Below are positions 36,529-45,424 of a stretch of 64,000 bases of DNA, piece after piece. A model generated the notes under the pieces. That model worked only from the letters and a program-made list of their open reading frames with translations. It made no database searches and was not told where the DNA came from. The stretch is from JACMLD01 sp044227095 (lineage in GTDB: Bacteria > Bacteroidota > Bacteroidia > Chitinophagales > Chitinophagaceae): NCBI GenBank assembly GCA_044227095.1, contig JBGAFV010000001.1, forward strand, positions 2,046,001 through 2,110,000. The letters are read 5' to 3'. Position 1 is the first letter of the stretch. Every line of letters begins with the position of its first letter. The translations under genes and the position numbers were made by a program.

Positions 36529-38073
36529 ATGAAACAAAGGAATAAAAATATAGCAGCGGTTTTTGCAACAATCATATGCATATACACAATGCATGCGCAA
36601 CAAACCATTACCATTACCAAAGATGCATTGAAAGATAAAATCAAAGGCGGCTGGGCCGGGCAAACCATTGGTGTTACATTTGGCGGTCCCTATGAATTTG
36701 GTTTCCAGGGAACATTTATTGGAGATTACCAGCCGTTAAAATGGTATGACGGCTATTTGAAAAATACCATGCTTAACAATCCTGGTTTGTATGATGATCT
36801 GTACATGGATCTAACTTTTGTAGACGTACTGGAAAAATACGGTTTGGCGGCACCGGTAGATTCATTTGCTAACGCATTTGCCAACGCAGGCTATATGCTT
36901 TGGCACGCCAACCAGGCAGGGCGCTATAATATTTTAAATGGAATAAAAGCACCGGCCAGCGGTTATTGGATGAACAACCCGCATGCAGATTGTATAGATT
37001 ACCAGATTGAGGCAGACTTTGCAGGACTAATGAGCCCGGGAATGCCCAATACATCATCTGCTATTGGCGATAAAATTGGTCACATCATGAACTATGGCGA
37101 CGGCTGGTATGGCGGCGTGTATGTGGGCGCCATGTATGCGTTGGCATTTACTTCATCAGACATTAAATATATTGTTGCTGAAGCACTAAAAACAGTACCG
37201 GCACAAAGCGAATTTTATCAATGCATTAATGATGTAATTGGCTGGCAAAAAAAATATCCAACAGACTGGAAACAAACCTGGCTAGAAGTGCAAAAAAAAT
37301 GGGCTAATGATATTGGTTGCCCGGAAGGTGTTTTTCATCCGTTTAATATTGACGCAAAAGTAAATGCAGCATATGTAGTAATTGGTTTGCTGTATGGCAA
37401 TGGCAATTTTACAAAAACGCTGGAGATAAGCACACGTTGCGGACAGGATGCAGACTGTAACCCTTCTACTGCAGGCGGAATATTAGGAGCAATGATTGGT
37501 TATGACAAAATTCCGGCTTACTGGAAAATGAGTTTAAAAGAAGCAGAAGATATAGATTTCAAATACACTACCATGTCTTTAAACAAAGTGTATGAAATAA
37601 GCATGAAGCATGCATTGAAAAACATTGAAGCTAATGCCGGTAAAATAAACGGAGATAAAATAACTATCGTTTATCAGCAACCTAAAGCGGTTAAGTTTGA
37701 AAAAAGTTTTACAGGTTTGTATCCTGTATTAAAGATACCTGCAAAATGGTCTGCTGCAAAAGATGAACTGAGTTTTGATTTTGATGGAACAGGCTTTGTA
37801 CTGAAGGGTGAATCTGCCAAATGGGGCAGTAATACAGATTTTGTTTTTCATGCATCGCTGTATGTAGATGATAAACCTGCGGTGCCGGTAGAATTGCCTG
37901 CAAGCTATACTACCCGCAGGTCTGAACTTTGCTGGCAATATGGTTTGCCGAAAGGACATCATACCGTAAAATTAAAAATCAATAACCCATCAGCAAGTTT
38001 TGAAATAAAAGCACAGGATGTAATTGTGTATTCTGATAAAGCAGTAGATGGAATAATGGTAAATGAAAAGTGA
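36529..38073 (+). CDS. Secreted ADP-ribosylglycohydrolase-fold protein
   Basis: 514 aa. The ATG at 36529 gives signal peptide MKQRNKNIAAVFATIICIYTMHAQ; the longer frame from 36487 runs through the hairpin repeat and is rejected. The N-terminal 350 residues fit the all-helical ADP-ribosylglycohydrolase fold: KGGWAGQTIGVTFGG, YDDLYMDLTFV (acidic metal site) and CGQDADCNPSTAGGILGA (second metal site). About 400-514 is beta-rich and may bind carbohydrate. Secreted members beside glycan genes are unlikely to reverse protein ADP-ribosylation; a glycosidase-like role is plausible but unproven. Asp residues of both metal motifs are retained in modified form. Confidence 0.75.
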   Translation: MKQRNKNIAAVFATIICIYTMHAQQTITITKDALKDKIKGGWAGQTIGVTFGGPYEFGFQGTFIGDYQPLKWYDGYLKNTMLNNPGLYDDLYMDLTFVDVLEKYGLAAPVDSFANAFANAGYMLWHANQAGRYNILNGIKAPASGYWMNNPHADCIDYQIEADFAGLMSPGMPNTSSAIGDKIGHIMNYGDGWYGGVYVGAMYALAFTSSDIKYIVAEALKTVPAQSEFYQCINDVIGWQKKYPTDWKQTWLEVQKKWANDIGCPEGVFHPFNIDAKVNAAYVVIGLLYGNGNFTKTLEISTRCGQDADCNPSTAGGILGAMIGYDKIPAYWKMSLKEAEDIDFKYTTMSLNKVYEISMKHALKNIEANAGKINGDKITIVYQQPKAVKFEKSFTGLYPVLKIPAKWSAAKDELSFDFDGTGFVLKGESAKWGSNTDFVFHASLYVDDKPAVPVELPASYTTRRSELCWQYGLPKGHHTVKLKINNPSASFEIKAQDVIVYSDKAVDGIMVNEK

Positions 38074-38251
38074 GGAGTAATTCGTAATTAAAAATTAGGA
38101 ATTAATAATTGCCACAAGTGTAATGTTCTTAATTTATTAAATCTTTATCCTCTCCTTTGAAATACGAATAGTGTAACTACATTAAACCTTACACCATCAA
38201 CCCTATACCATATTTAGCCTTCTTAATCAATCTTTATAAAATTTCTTTTTC

Positions 38252-39121
38252 ATGAAAAAACAATTGTTTGGTATTGCAGCAATGATTGTACTTGTGTTTA
38301 CATGCATTGCGTGGATAAACAATGATAAAACAATAAGAGCAACAGGAACAAAAAAAGGTATTAGCGACTGGAAGATAGGCATACAGCTATGGACTTTCCG
38401 AATGTTTACCATTACCGAAGCATTGGATAAAGCAGACAGTTGCGGTGTAAAATATATTGAAGCATTCTGGGGCCAGCAACTCGATAAAGAATCTAAAGAT
38501 GCTTTTGGCATTAATATGACACAGGTAGGAAAAGATAAGCTGAAAGCATTGCTTGCATCGCACAAAATAAAAATGGTAGCAATGGGTGTTATTTCGCCAG
38601 GTACAAAAGAAGACTGGCTTGCTGCATTTAAACTGGCTAAAGAATTTAATTTGAGTTATATCACTGCCGAACCAAAAAAAAATCTCTGGGATTATGTAGA
38701 CAGTCTTGCCGGTGCTTTTGCTATTAAGGTGGCCATACATGATCATCCAAAACCAAATGCTTATCAAAGTCCGGATTCTGTGCTGGCGGCAATGAAAGGC
38801 CATCCAAACCTTGGTTCATGCGCAGATGTAGGCCACTGGGCACGCAATGGCCTGGATGTTGTTGAATGTTTAAAAAAATTGGAAGGGCATATTTATGGCG
38901 TACACCTCAAAGACATAAAAGAGTTTGACAATCCACGTGCAGCGGATACAGTTGTAGGCAAAGGGGTTATTAAGTTTGCTCCAATATTTGCTGAATTAAA
39001 ACGCCAGAATTTTTCAGGAATGTTTTCAATAGAGCACGAATCAAATTGGTATCATAGTGTGCCCGATGTAATTGAAACTGTGAAATTGTATAATAAAGAA
39101 GTGGGTAAGCTGAAGAAATAG
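38252..39121 (+). CDS. Exported sugar phosphate isomerase/epimerase-like (AP endonuclease 2 fold) protein
   Basis: 289 aa TIM-barrel protein of the xylose-isomerase-like family. Landmarks are KIGIQLWTFRMF (first strand), GVKYIEAFWG, AIHDHPKPNAY, GSCADVGHWARNGLD and a C-terminal MFSIEHESNW, giving the His/Asp/Glu metal site. The N-terminus (MKKQLFGIAAMIVLVFTCIAW) is a signal peptide, perhaps with a lipobox at Cys18, so the protein is exported. In Bacteroidota, exported members commonly sit with Tat-exported Gfo/Idh/MocA oxidoreductases and are linked to sugar epimerisation or keto-sugar chemistry. The gene lies 178 bases after the previous one and 82 before the PQQ dehydrogenase. Confidence 0.78.
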   Translation: MKKQLFGIAAMIVLVFTCIAWINNDKTIRATGTKKGISDWKIGIQLWTFRMFTITEALDKADSCGVKYIEAFWGQQLDKESKDAFGINMTQVGKDKLKALLASHKIKMVAMGVISPGTKEDWLAAFKLAKEFNLSYITAEPKKNLWDYVDSLAGAFAIKVAIHDHPKPNAYQSPDSVLAAMKGHPNLGSCADVGHWARNGLDVVECLKKLEGHIYGVHLKDIKEFDNPRAADTVVGKGVIKFAPIFAELKRQNFSGMFSIEHESNWYHSVPDVIETVKLYNKEVGKLKK

Positions 39122-39203
39122 GGAGAGAAGTGAAAGATTGAAGATGTAAGGTTTAAGGTGTCTCCAACAAAATTATTATTATAAACACTAACGTTGTTCT
39201 AAC

Positions 39204-41387
39204 ATGAAATTGAACAGGATTGCAGCCATGCCGGTTGTTTTTGCATTGCTGGTTATTGCAGCATTTACCAGTTGCCAGCAACAGGAAAAAGAATATACTT
39301 CCTGGCCGCAATACAAAGGCTCTAATGAAAATATTCATTACTCTTCGTTAACGCAGGTAGATACAAGCAATGTAAAACAATTACAGGTTGCCTGGGAGTA
39401 TCATACTGGCGATGCAGACACTGCCAATCATTCGCAAATACAATGCAACCTAATTATTGTGGATGGAATAATGTATGGAGTATCACCCAGACTAAAATTG
39501 TTTGCTGCTGATGCAGCTACAGGGAAGGACAAATGGCAGTTCAATCCATTTGATTCATTGCCTGCAAATAAAAAATCGTTTTTTAATATGAACAACTCCA
39601 GGGGTGTTACGTACTGGAGCGATGGTGCTGCAGATAAAAGAATATTTTACACTGCAGGGTCGGATTTATATTGTGTTAATGCAACTACAGGTAAACTGGT
39701 AAAAGAATTTGGTAACAGCGGCAAAATTGATCTGCATAATGATCTTGACAGGGATGTAAAAGATTTATTTGTTACGTCTACAACACCGCCAATTATTTTT
39801 AATAACCTGCTTATTATTGGCACAAGAGTAGATGAAGGGCAGCACGCAGCACCGGGTCATATACGTGCATACGATACACGCACAGGGAAGCGTCAATGGA
39901 TTTTTCATACCATACCGCAGCCCGGGGAATATGGTTATGATAGTTGGGTTGATACCAATGCTTATAAATACGTTGGCGGTGCCAATGCATGGAATGGCTT
40001 TAGCCTCGATAAAAAACGCGGAATTGTATTTGCATGTACAGGTTCTGCTTCTTATGATTTTTTTGGTGGCAAAAGAATTGGCAACAATTTATATGGCAAT
40101 TGCATTCTTGCACTGGATGCTGCAACGGGCAAACGCATCTGGCATTTTCAAAGTGTGCATCATGATATTTGGGACAGGGATATTCCTTCTCCGCCTGCAT
40201 TGGTATCACTTAATAAAGATGGAAAGAAAATTGATGCGATTGCGGTTACAACAAAATCGGGTTTCATTTTTGTTTTAGAAAGAGAAACGGGTAAACCTGT
40301 ATTTGGGGTAGAAGAAAGGCAAGTGCCTGTCAATACAGATTTGGCAGGAGAAATATTATCGCCCACACAACCATTTCCTGTAAAGCCTGCACCATTTATG
40401 CGGCAATCTTTTACAGAAAAAGATATTAATCCTTTGTTGCCGGATTCATCTTTCCAGGAGGTGAAGAAACGGCTTGCCTCTTACAGAACAGACAATATGT
40501 TTGCGCCTATCTCAATACAGGGAACAGTGGTATTTCCTGGATTGGATGGTGGTGCAGAATGGGGCGGGCCTACATTTGATCCGCAAACAAATATTTTATA
40601 CATCAATGCCAATGAAATGGCATGGGTAATACAGGCAATACCTGTTAGCAATAAAGCAGCCACCAATGAAACATACTTGCAGGCTGGCCAGCGTTTGTAC
40701 CAGGCTAATTGCATGACCTGCCACGGGCCAGAGAGAAAAGGATCTGGTAATTATCCATCGCTTATCAGCATAAATAAAAAATATACCGGCGCTGCTTTTG
40801 ATACATTGCTTCAGTCTGGAAGAAGAATGATGCCGGCATTTGTACAATTGGGTGCAACAGAAAGAAAAGCTATTGCTTCTTTTGTGCTTGATAATAATGA
40901 AAAGGCAAAAATGTATGTTGATAGCAATAAACAAAAAAACGATGCACCTTTTACAGTTCCGTATACTATAACCGGCTATAATAAATTTTTAAGCAAAGAA
41001 GGGTATCCCGCCATTGCACCACCATGGGGAACTTTGAATGCAGTGGATCTTAATACAGGCGAGTATATTTGGAAAAAAGTTTTTGGTAATGATCCTGAAT
41101 TTTCCCTGGGAAGCAAAACGCCTACAGGTGCAGAAAATTATGGTGCTTCTGTAGTAACTGCTGGCGGTTTGTTATTTATTGCTGCCTCAAAAGACGGAAA
41201 GTTCAGGGCATACAATAAAGCCAATGGCAATTTATTGTGGGAAACAGATTTGCCAGCTCCCGGTTATGCTACACCGTCAGTATACGAGCTGAATGGAAAA
41301 CAATACATTGTTATTGCCTGCGGTGGTGGAAAAATGAAATCAAAATCAGGGGACAGTTACGTAGCATTTGCTTTGCCAGGCAAATAA
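39204..41387 (+). CDS. PQQ-dependent dehydrogenase lipoprotein with inserted cytochrome c domain
   Basis: 727 aa quinoprotein of the glucose/alcohol dehydrogenase type. The lipobox (AAFTSC, Cys24) predicts a membrane-anchored lipoprotein. Beta-propeller blades run from WPQYKGSNENIHYSSL through GTRVDEGQHAAPG, GIVFACTGSASYDF and VHHDIWDRDIPSPPAL. A monohaem cytochrome c domain is inserted at about 490-575, with haem site Cys503-Cys506-His507 (CMTCH) and Met in RRMMPAF as probable axial ligand; the propeller then resumes (PPWGTLNAVDLNTGEY). It would oxidise sugars or alcohols in the periplasm and pass electrons to a cytochrome. PQQ synthesis genes are not in this window. Confidence 0.85.
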   Translation: MKLNRIAAMPVVFALLVIAAFTSCQQQEKEYTSWPQYKGSNENIHYSSLTQVDTSNVKQLQVAWEYHTGDADTANHSQIQCNLIIVDGIMYGVSPRLKLFAADAATGKDKWQFNPFDSLPANKKSFFNMNNSRGVTYWSDGAADKRIFYTAGSDLYCVNATTGKLVKEFGNSGKIDLHNDLDRDVKDLFVTSTTPPIIFNNLLIIGTRVDEGQHAAPGHIRAYDTRTGKRQWIFHTIPQPGEYGYDSWVDTNAYKYVGGANAWNGFSLDKKRGIVFACTGSASYDFFGGKRIGNNLYGNCILALDAATGKRIWHFQSVHHDIWDRDIPSPPALVSLNKDGKKIDAIAVTTKSGFIFVLERETGKPVFGVEERQVPVNTDLAGEILSPTQPFPVKPAPFMRQSFTEKDINPLLPDSSFQEVKKRLASYRTDNMFAPISIQGTVVFPGLDGGAEWGGPTFDPQTNILYINANEMAWVIQAIPVSNKAATNETYLQAGQRLYQANCMTCHGPERKGSGNYPSLISINKKYTGAAFDTLLQSGRRMMPAFVQLGATERKAIASFVLDNNEKAKMYVDSNKQKNDAPFTVPYTITGYNKFLSKEGYPAIAPPWGTLNAVDLNTGEYIWKKVFGNDPEFSLGSKTPTGAENYGASVVTAGGLLFIAASKDGKFRAYNKANGNLLWETDLPAPGYATPSVYELNGKQYIVIACGGGKMKSKSGDSYVAFALPGK

Positions 41388-41525
41388 TATTGCAAAGCAA
41401 AATTTTGTTTGCTAACCAGTATACAACAGGATGGATGTGATTTTAAAAGCAATATATTGCCGAATTACAGAGTAAACGTAAACAGGTTTGCCAAAGCCTG
41501 ACTTATTTAAAATTAAACTGCCATT

Positions 41526-44225
41526 ATGAAATTTCTGAAAATTGCATTACTGCTATTGTTATCACATGCAGGTTTCTCACAAAAATTACTGGTCTCTGAT
41601 CTTTCTTGCGAGCATAAAATAAATCCAATGGGTATGGATGTTACGCCAAGGTTTAGCTGGAAGCTTGGTGGGCCCGGAAAAAATATTATGCAAACAGCTT
41701 ACAGCATTCGTGTATCAGCAGACAAAAATTTTAAGAATAGTGCATGGCAGAGTGGAAAAGTAAACAGTGGTGAATCTGTATTGCAAACGTATGCAGGCAG
41801 TGCTTTGCAATCTGGCAAACGTTATTACTGGCAGGTAAAAGTTTGGGATGCAGACAAAAACGAATCTGCCTGGAGTACACCTGCCTATTTTGAAATGGGT
41901 TTATTGCAACCGCAAGACTGGAAAGCACAATGGATAGAGCCAGTACAGTCAGAAGATAAATTAATGCCCGGTTTGTTGGTGCGTAAGGATTTTTCACTTA
42001 CAAAGAAAGTAGCTTCTGCAAGAGTGTATGTTACCAGTCATGGTTTTTATGAATTGCACCTGAATGGAAAAAAAGCAGGCGATGAAATATTTACACCGGG
42101 CTGGACATCGTACCATAAAAGGCTTCAATACCAGGTATTTGATGTAACAGCATTATTACAACAGGGTGCAAACAGTATGGGTGCAATGCTTGCAGACGGG
42201 TGGTACCGCAGTGCACTTGCCTGGGATAACAACTGGGCTTTGTGGGGGAAAAAACTTGCATTGCTCTGCCAGTTGCAAATTACGTTTACTGATGGTAGTG
42301 AGCAAACCATTATAACCGACAATAGCTGGAAAGGATCGCAGGATGGACCAGTTACAAAAGATGGTATTTATGTTGGTGAAAGTTATGATGCACGCAAAGA
42401 AATGAAAGGATGGGACAGGCAGGGCTTTGACGACAGCAAATGGAAAGCAGTAAATGTAGCAGATGTTTCAAAAGACAATTTAATTGCTGTACAAACTGTA
42501 CCCGTAAAAAGAATACAGGAACTGAAACCACTAAGAATTTTTAAAACGCCAAAAGGCTTACTGGTAGCAGATTTTGGCCAAAACATGGTTGGATGGGTAA
42601 AGCTTAAAGTTAAAGGGGCAGCAGGCAATACTGTAACAATCCGCCATGCAGAAGTGCTGGATAAATTTGGTGATTTTTATACCGACAACCTGCGTGCCGC
42701 CACAGCAACAGCAGCCTATACATTAAAGGGCGGTGAAGAAGAAACTTATGAACCACGGTTTAGTTTTTTTGGTTTCAGGTATATAGCTGTTGATGGCTTT
42801 CCGGGAGAATTAAAACCTGAAAATATCACCGGCGTAGTTGTGCATTCTGATATGAAGCCAACCGGAACATTTGAATGCTCTAATGCTTTAATCAATCAAT
42901 TGCAGCATAATATTCAATGGGGCCAAAAAGGAAATTTTGTAGATGTGCCTACTGATTGTCCGCAACGCGATGAAAGATTGGGATGGACAGGCGATGCACA
43001 GGCATTTTGCCGTACTGCTGCTTTCAATATGGATGTAGCGCCTTTCTTTACAAAATGGTTGAAAGATATTGCTGCAGACCAGGACCCAGATGGTAAAGTT
43101 CCTTTTGTAATACCCGATGTGTTAAGAAATAAAAGCACTTCTGCCGGTTGGGGCGATGTATCTACTATTGCTCCCTGGACCATGTACCGTGTGTTTGGTG
43201 ATAAAAGAATTCTTGAAACACAGTATCCTTCTATGAAGGCTTATGTTGAATATATACGCAAAACCGCTGGTGACAGTTATCTGTGGAAAGGGGGAAGTGT
43301 TTTTGGCGACTGGTTATTTTATAAATCAATGGCGCAAACAGAAAACGATGGTTATACAAGCCCGGATATGATTGCTACAATGTTTTATGCATATTCTGCG
43401 CATTTATTAGCGCAAGCTGCTGAAGCGCTTGGTAAAGCAGATGATGCGCAAACATATAACACTGTATACAATAAAATAAAAGAAGCGTTTAACAGGAATT
43501 ATGTTACCGCAGAAGGACGCATTGCTTCAGAATCTCAAACCAGTTATGTATTGGCCCTCAATTTTGGTTTATTGCCTGAAGCACTTCGTCCCAAGGCAAC
43601 AGGATATCTTGTAGATGATATAAAGAGCAGGGGCAATCATTTGTCTACAGGATTTTTGGGAACGCCATATCTCTGTCATGTATTGTCTTCTAACGGACGT
43701 ACAGATGTTGCATACGATCTGTTGTTACAACAAACTTATCCATCATGGTTATATCCTGTAAAAATGGGTGCAACAACAATCTGGGAAAGGTGGGATGGAC
43801 AAAAAACCGACAGTACATTTGAAGATGTTGGTATGAATTCTTTCAACCATTATGCATATGGTGCTATTGGCGATTGGATGTACCGTATGGTAGCAGGTAT
43901 AGAAATTGGCGACGCAGGTTACAAGCACATTCTTATTCAACCGCATCCCGATAGCAAACTTACTTATGCAAAATCGAGTTTTGAAAGTAGTTACGGACAA
44001 ATTGCTTCCGGTTGGGAAATGAACAATGGCAAGCTGATCATCAAAGTAAAAATACCAGCCAATACAACAGCAACTATTACATTACCCAATGCGCAAACAG
44101 ATAAAGTAACTGAAAGTGGTATTGCTATTGGTTCTGCATTTAAGAACGCAAAGCAGGATAATAATAATGTAGTACTGGAAGTAGGATCCGGTGATTATAG
44201 CTTTGAGTATATGCCGGGGAAATAG
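41526..44225 (+). CDS. GH78 alpha-L-rhamnosidase, copy 1
   Basis: 899 aa secreted enzyme (signal peptide MKFLKIALLLLLSHAGFSQ). It opens with a fibronectin-like domain (LSCEHKINPMGMDVTPRFSW), then a carbohydrate-binding domain (ARVYVTSHGFYELHLNGKK), a catalytic (alpha/alpha)6 barrel and a C-terminal beta-domain. The signature CPQRDERLGWTGD places the likely general acid at Glu483, and ATTIWERWDG gives the likely base Glu754. It releases terminal L-rhamnose from plant polysaccharides or glycosides by inversion. A second GH78 lies downstream, beyond the DUF1016 gene. Confidence 0.9.
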   Translation: MKFLKIALLLLLSHAGFSQKLLVSDLSCEHKINPMGMDVTPRFSWKLGGPGKNIMQTAYSIRVSADKNFKNSAWQSGKVNSGESVLQTYAGSALQSGKRYYWQVKVWDADKNESAWSTPAYFEMGLLQPQDWKAQWIEPVQSEDKLMPGLLVRKDFSLTKKVASARVYVTSHGFYELHLNGKKAGDEIFTPGWTSYHKRLQYQVFDVTALLQQGANSMGAMLADGWYRSALAWDNNWALWGKKLALLCQLQITFTDGSEQTIITDNSWKGSQDGPVTKDGIYVGESYDARKEMKGWDRQGFDDSKWKAVNVADVSKDNLIAVQTVPVKRIQELKPLRIFKTPKGLLVADFGQNMVGWVKLKVKGAAGNTVTIRHAEVLDKFGDFYTDNLRAATATAAYTLKGGEEETYEPRFSFFGFRYIAVDGFPGELKPENITGVVVHSDMKPTGTFECSNALINQLQHNIQWGQKGNFVDVPTDCPQRDERLGWTGDAQAFCRTAAFNMDVAPFFTKWLKDIAADQDPDGKVPFVIPDVLRNKSTSAGWGDVSTIAPWTMYRVFGDKRILETQYPSMKAYVEYIRKTAGDSYLWKGGSVFGDWLFYKSMAQTENDGYTSPDMIATMFYAYSAHLLAQAAEALGKADDAQTYNTVYNKIKEAFNRNYVTAEGRIASESQTSYVLALNFGLLPEALRPKATGYLVDDIKSRGNHLSTGFLGTPYLCHVLSSNGRTDVAYDLLLQQTYPSWLYPVKMGATTIWERWDGQKTDSTFEDVGMNSFNHYAYGAIGDWMYRMVAGIEIGDAGYKHILIQPHPDSKLTYAKSSFESSYGQIASGWEMNNGKLIIKVKIPANTTATITLPNAQTDKVTESGIAIGSAFKNAKQDNNNVVLEVGSGDYSFEYMPGK

Positions 44226-44273
44226 TTAAAGCCGATTAGCCAATTGAATTTTGTCTGCTTGCAACTTGCGCTT

Positions 44274-44312
44274 TTGTTTTTCTATCATGCTTAAACTATG
44301 ATAGAAAAACAA
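44274..44312. repeat. Perfect 15-bp inverted repeat containing the DUF1016 start codon
   Basis: ttgtttttctatcat (44274-44288) and atgatagaaaaacaa (44298-44312) are perfect complements with a 9-base loop. The right arm is the start of the DUF1016 coding sequence (ATG ATA GAA AAA CAA). In RNA the hairpin would hide the start codon; as DNA it could be an autoregulatory operator. No T-tract follows. Confidence 0.8.
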
Positions 44313-45407
44313 TTTGAAGATATAGTAAAGCTTATCCAGGAAGCCAGGTTTAATGCTATTAAAGCGGTTAATGTTGAACTAATCAACCTGTATTGGAATG
44401 TAGGCGCATATATCAGCAAAAAGATAAATGCAGCAAAATGGGGTGATAAAACAGTAGATGAACTTGCTGAATTCATTCAGGCAAATAACCCTGAGTTAAA
44501 AGGATTTAATCGCAGGGGGCTTTACAGGATGAAGCAGTTTTATGAAACTTATGCTTCAGCTGTATTTATGTTAACAGCGATGACAGAAATTCAGGAAATT
44601 GATAATCAATATATTGCAATTGTGTCCGCAGCGGGGGCACAATTACATAAAGATGAAAAATTTGTGTCTACAGCGTGGACACAAACAAATATTAGACAAA
44701 CGATACTGGTCAAATTAAGTTGGAGTCATCATAGAACTATTTTTTCAAGATGCAGAAGTAGTGAAGAGATGGAGTTTTACATCAAGCTAAGCGTAAAGGA
44801 AAATTATAGCTCGAGGGAGCTCGATCGTCAAATATCATCAGCGCTTTTCGAACGTGTTATGATGGGCAATAAGCAATTGTCACCAGTGCTGAAAGAGTTG
44901 CATCCAAACATCTTCAATAATTTTAAAGACAGCTATGTATTTGAATTTTTAAACCTACCTGAACAGCATAGCGAAGATGATTTGCAGAAAGGTTTTATAA
45001 GACAGATGAAGCAATTTATACTGGAGCTTGGCAGAGATTTTATTTTTATTGGCGAGGAATATAAAATGCAGGTTGGCAATAGGGATTTTTATATAGACTT
45101 GTTGTTTTTTCACCGCAGTTTGCAATGTCTTGTTGCCTTCGAACTAAAAAAAGAAAAGTTTGAACCTGAACACCTTGGAAAAATAAATTTTTATTTAGAA
45201 GCATTAGACAGAGATGTAAGAAAACAAAATGAAAATCCAAGTATTGGCGTATTGTTATGCAAGGACAAAGACAGCGAAGTAGTAGAGTATGCTTTAAGCC
45301 GTAGCCTATCGCCAACTATGATAGCAGAATACAAAACCCAATTGCCCGATAAAAAATTATTGCAGCAAAAACTGCATGAATTGTTTAAGAACAGTATTGC
45401 CCCTTAA
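44298..45407 (+). CDS. DUF1016 (YhcG-like) PDDEXK nuclease-fold protein
   Basis: 369 aa. The N-terminal domain (LINLYWNVGAYISKKI, FNRRGLYRMKQFYETY, LSWSHHRTIFSRC, YSSRELDRQISSALFERV) and C-terminal PDDEXK-like core (IGEEYKMQVGNRDFYIDLLFFHRSLQCLVAFELK, with Glu/Asp...Asp...Glu-x-Lys) are those of DUF1016. These proteins are often carried on mobile or defence-related islands and their substrate is unknown. Here the gene sits between two GH78 genes, 72 bases after the first and 17 before the second, unrelated in function, suggesting insertion. Between the two halves of the N-terminal domain lies a variable stretch built on two palindromic DNA repeats. It is cytoplasmic, with no signal peptide. 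Confidence 0.85.
   Translation: MIEKQFEDIVKLIQEARFNAIKAVNVELINLYWNVGAYISKKINAAKWGDKTVDELAEFIQANNPELKGFNRRGLYRMKQFYETYASAVFMLTAMTEIQEIDNQYIAIVSAAGAQLHKDEKFVSTAWTQTNIRQTILVKLSWSHHRTIFSRCRSSEEMEFYIKLSVKENYSSRELDRQISSALFERVMMGNKQLSPVLKELHPNIFNNFKDSYVFEFLNLPEQHSEDDLQKGFIRQMKQFILELGRDFIFIGEEYKMQVGNRDFYIDLLFFHRSLQCLVAFELKKEKFEPEHLGKINFYLEALDRDVRKQNENPSIGVLLCKDKDSEVVEYALSRSLSPTMIAEYKTQLPDKKLLQQKLHELFKNSIAP
44618..44685. repeat. Two related palindromes inside the DUF1016 coding sequence
   Basis: Palindrome 1 pairs aattgtg (44618-44624) with cacaatt (44638-44644), extended to about 10 bp with one G-U pair. Palindrome 2 pairs tttgtgtc (44661-44668) with gacacaaa (44678-44685). Their cores are related (ttgtgtcYRcagcg...acaa), so they are diverged direct copies of one hairpin unit, and both stay in the reading frame. 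Confidence 0.65.
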
Positions 45408-45424
45408 GCATAAAATAAATATTT

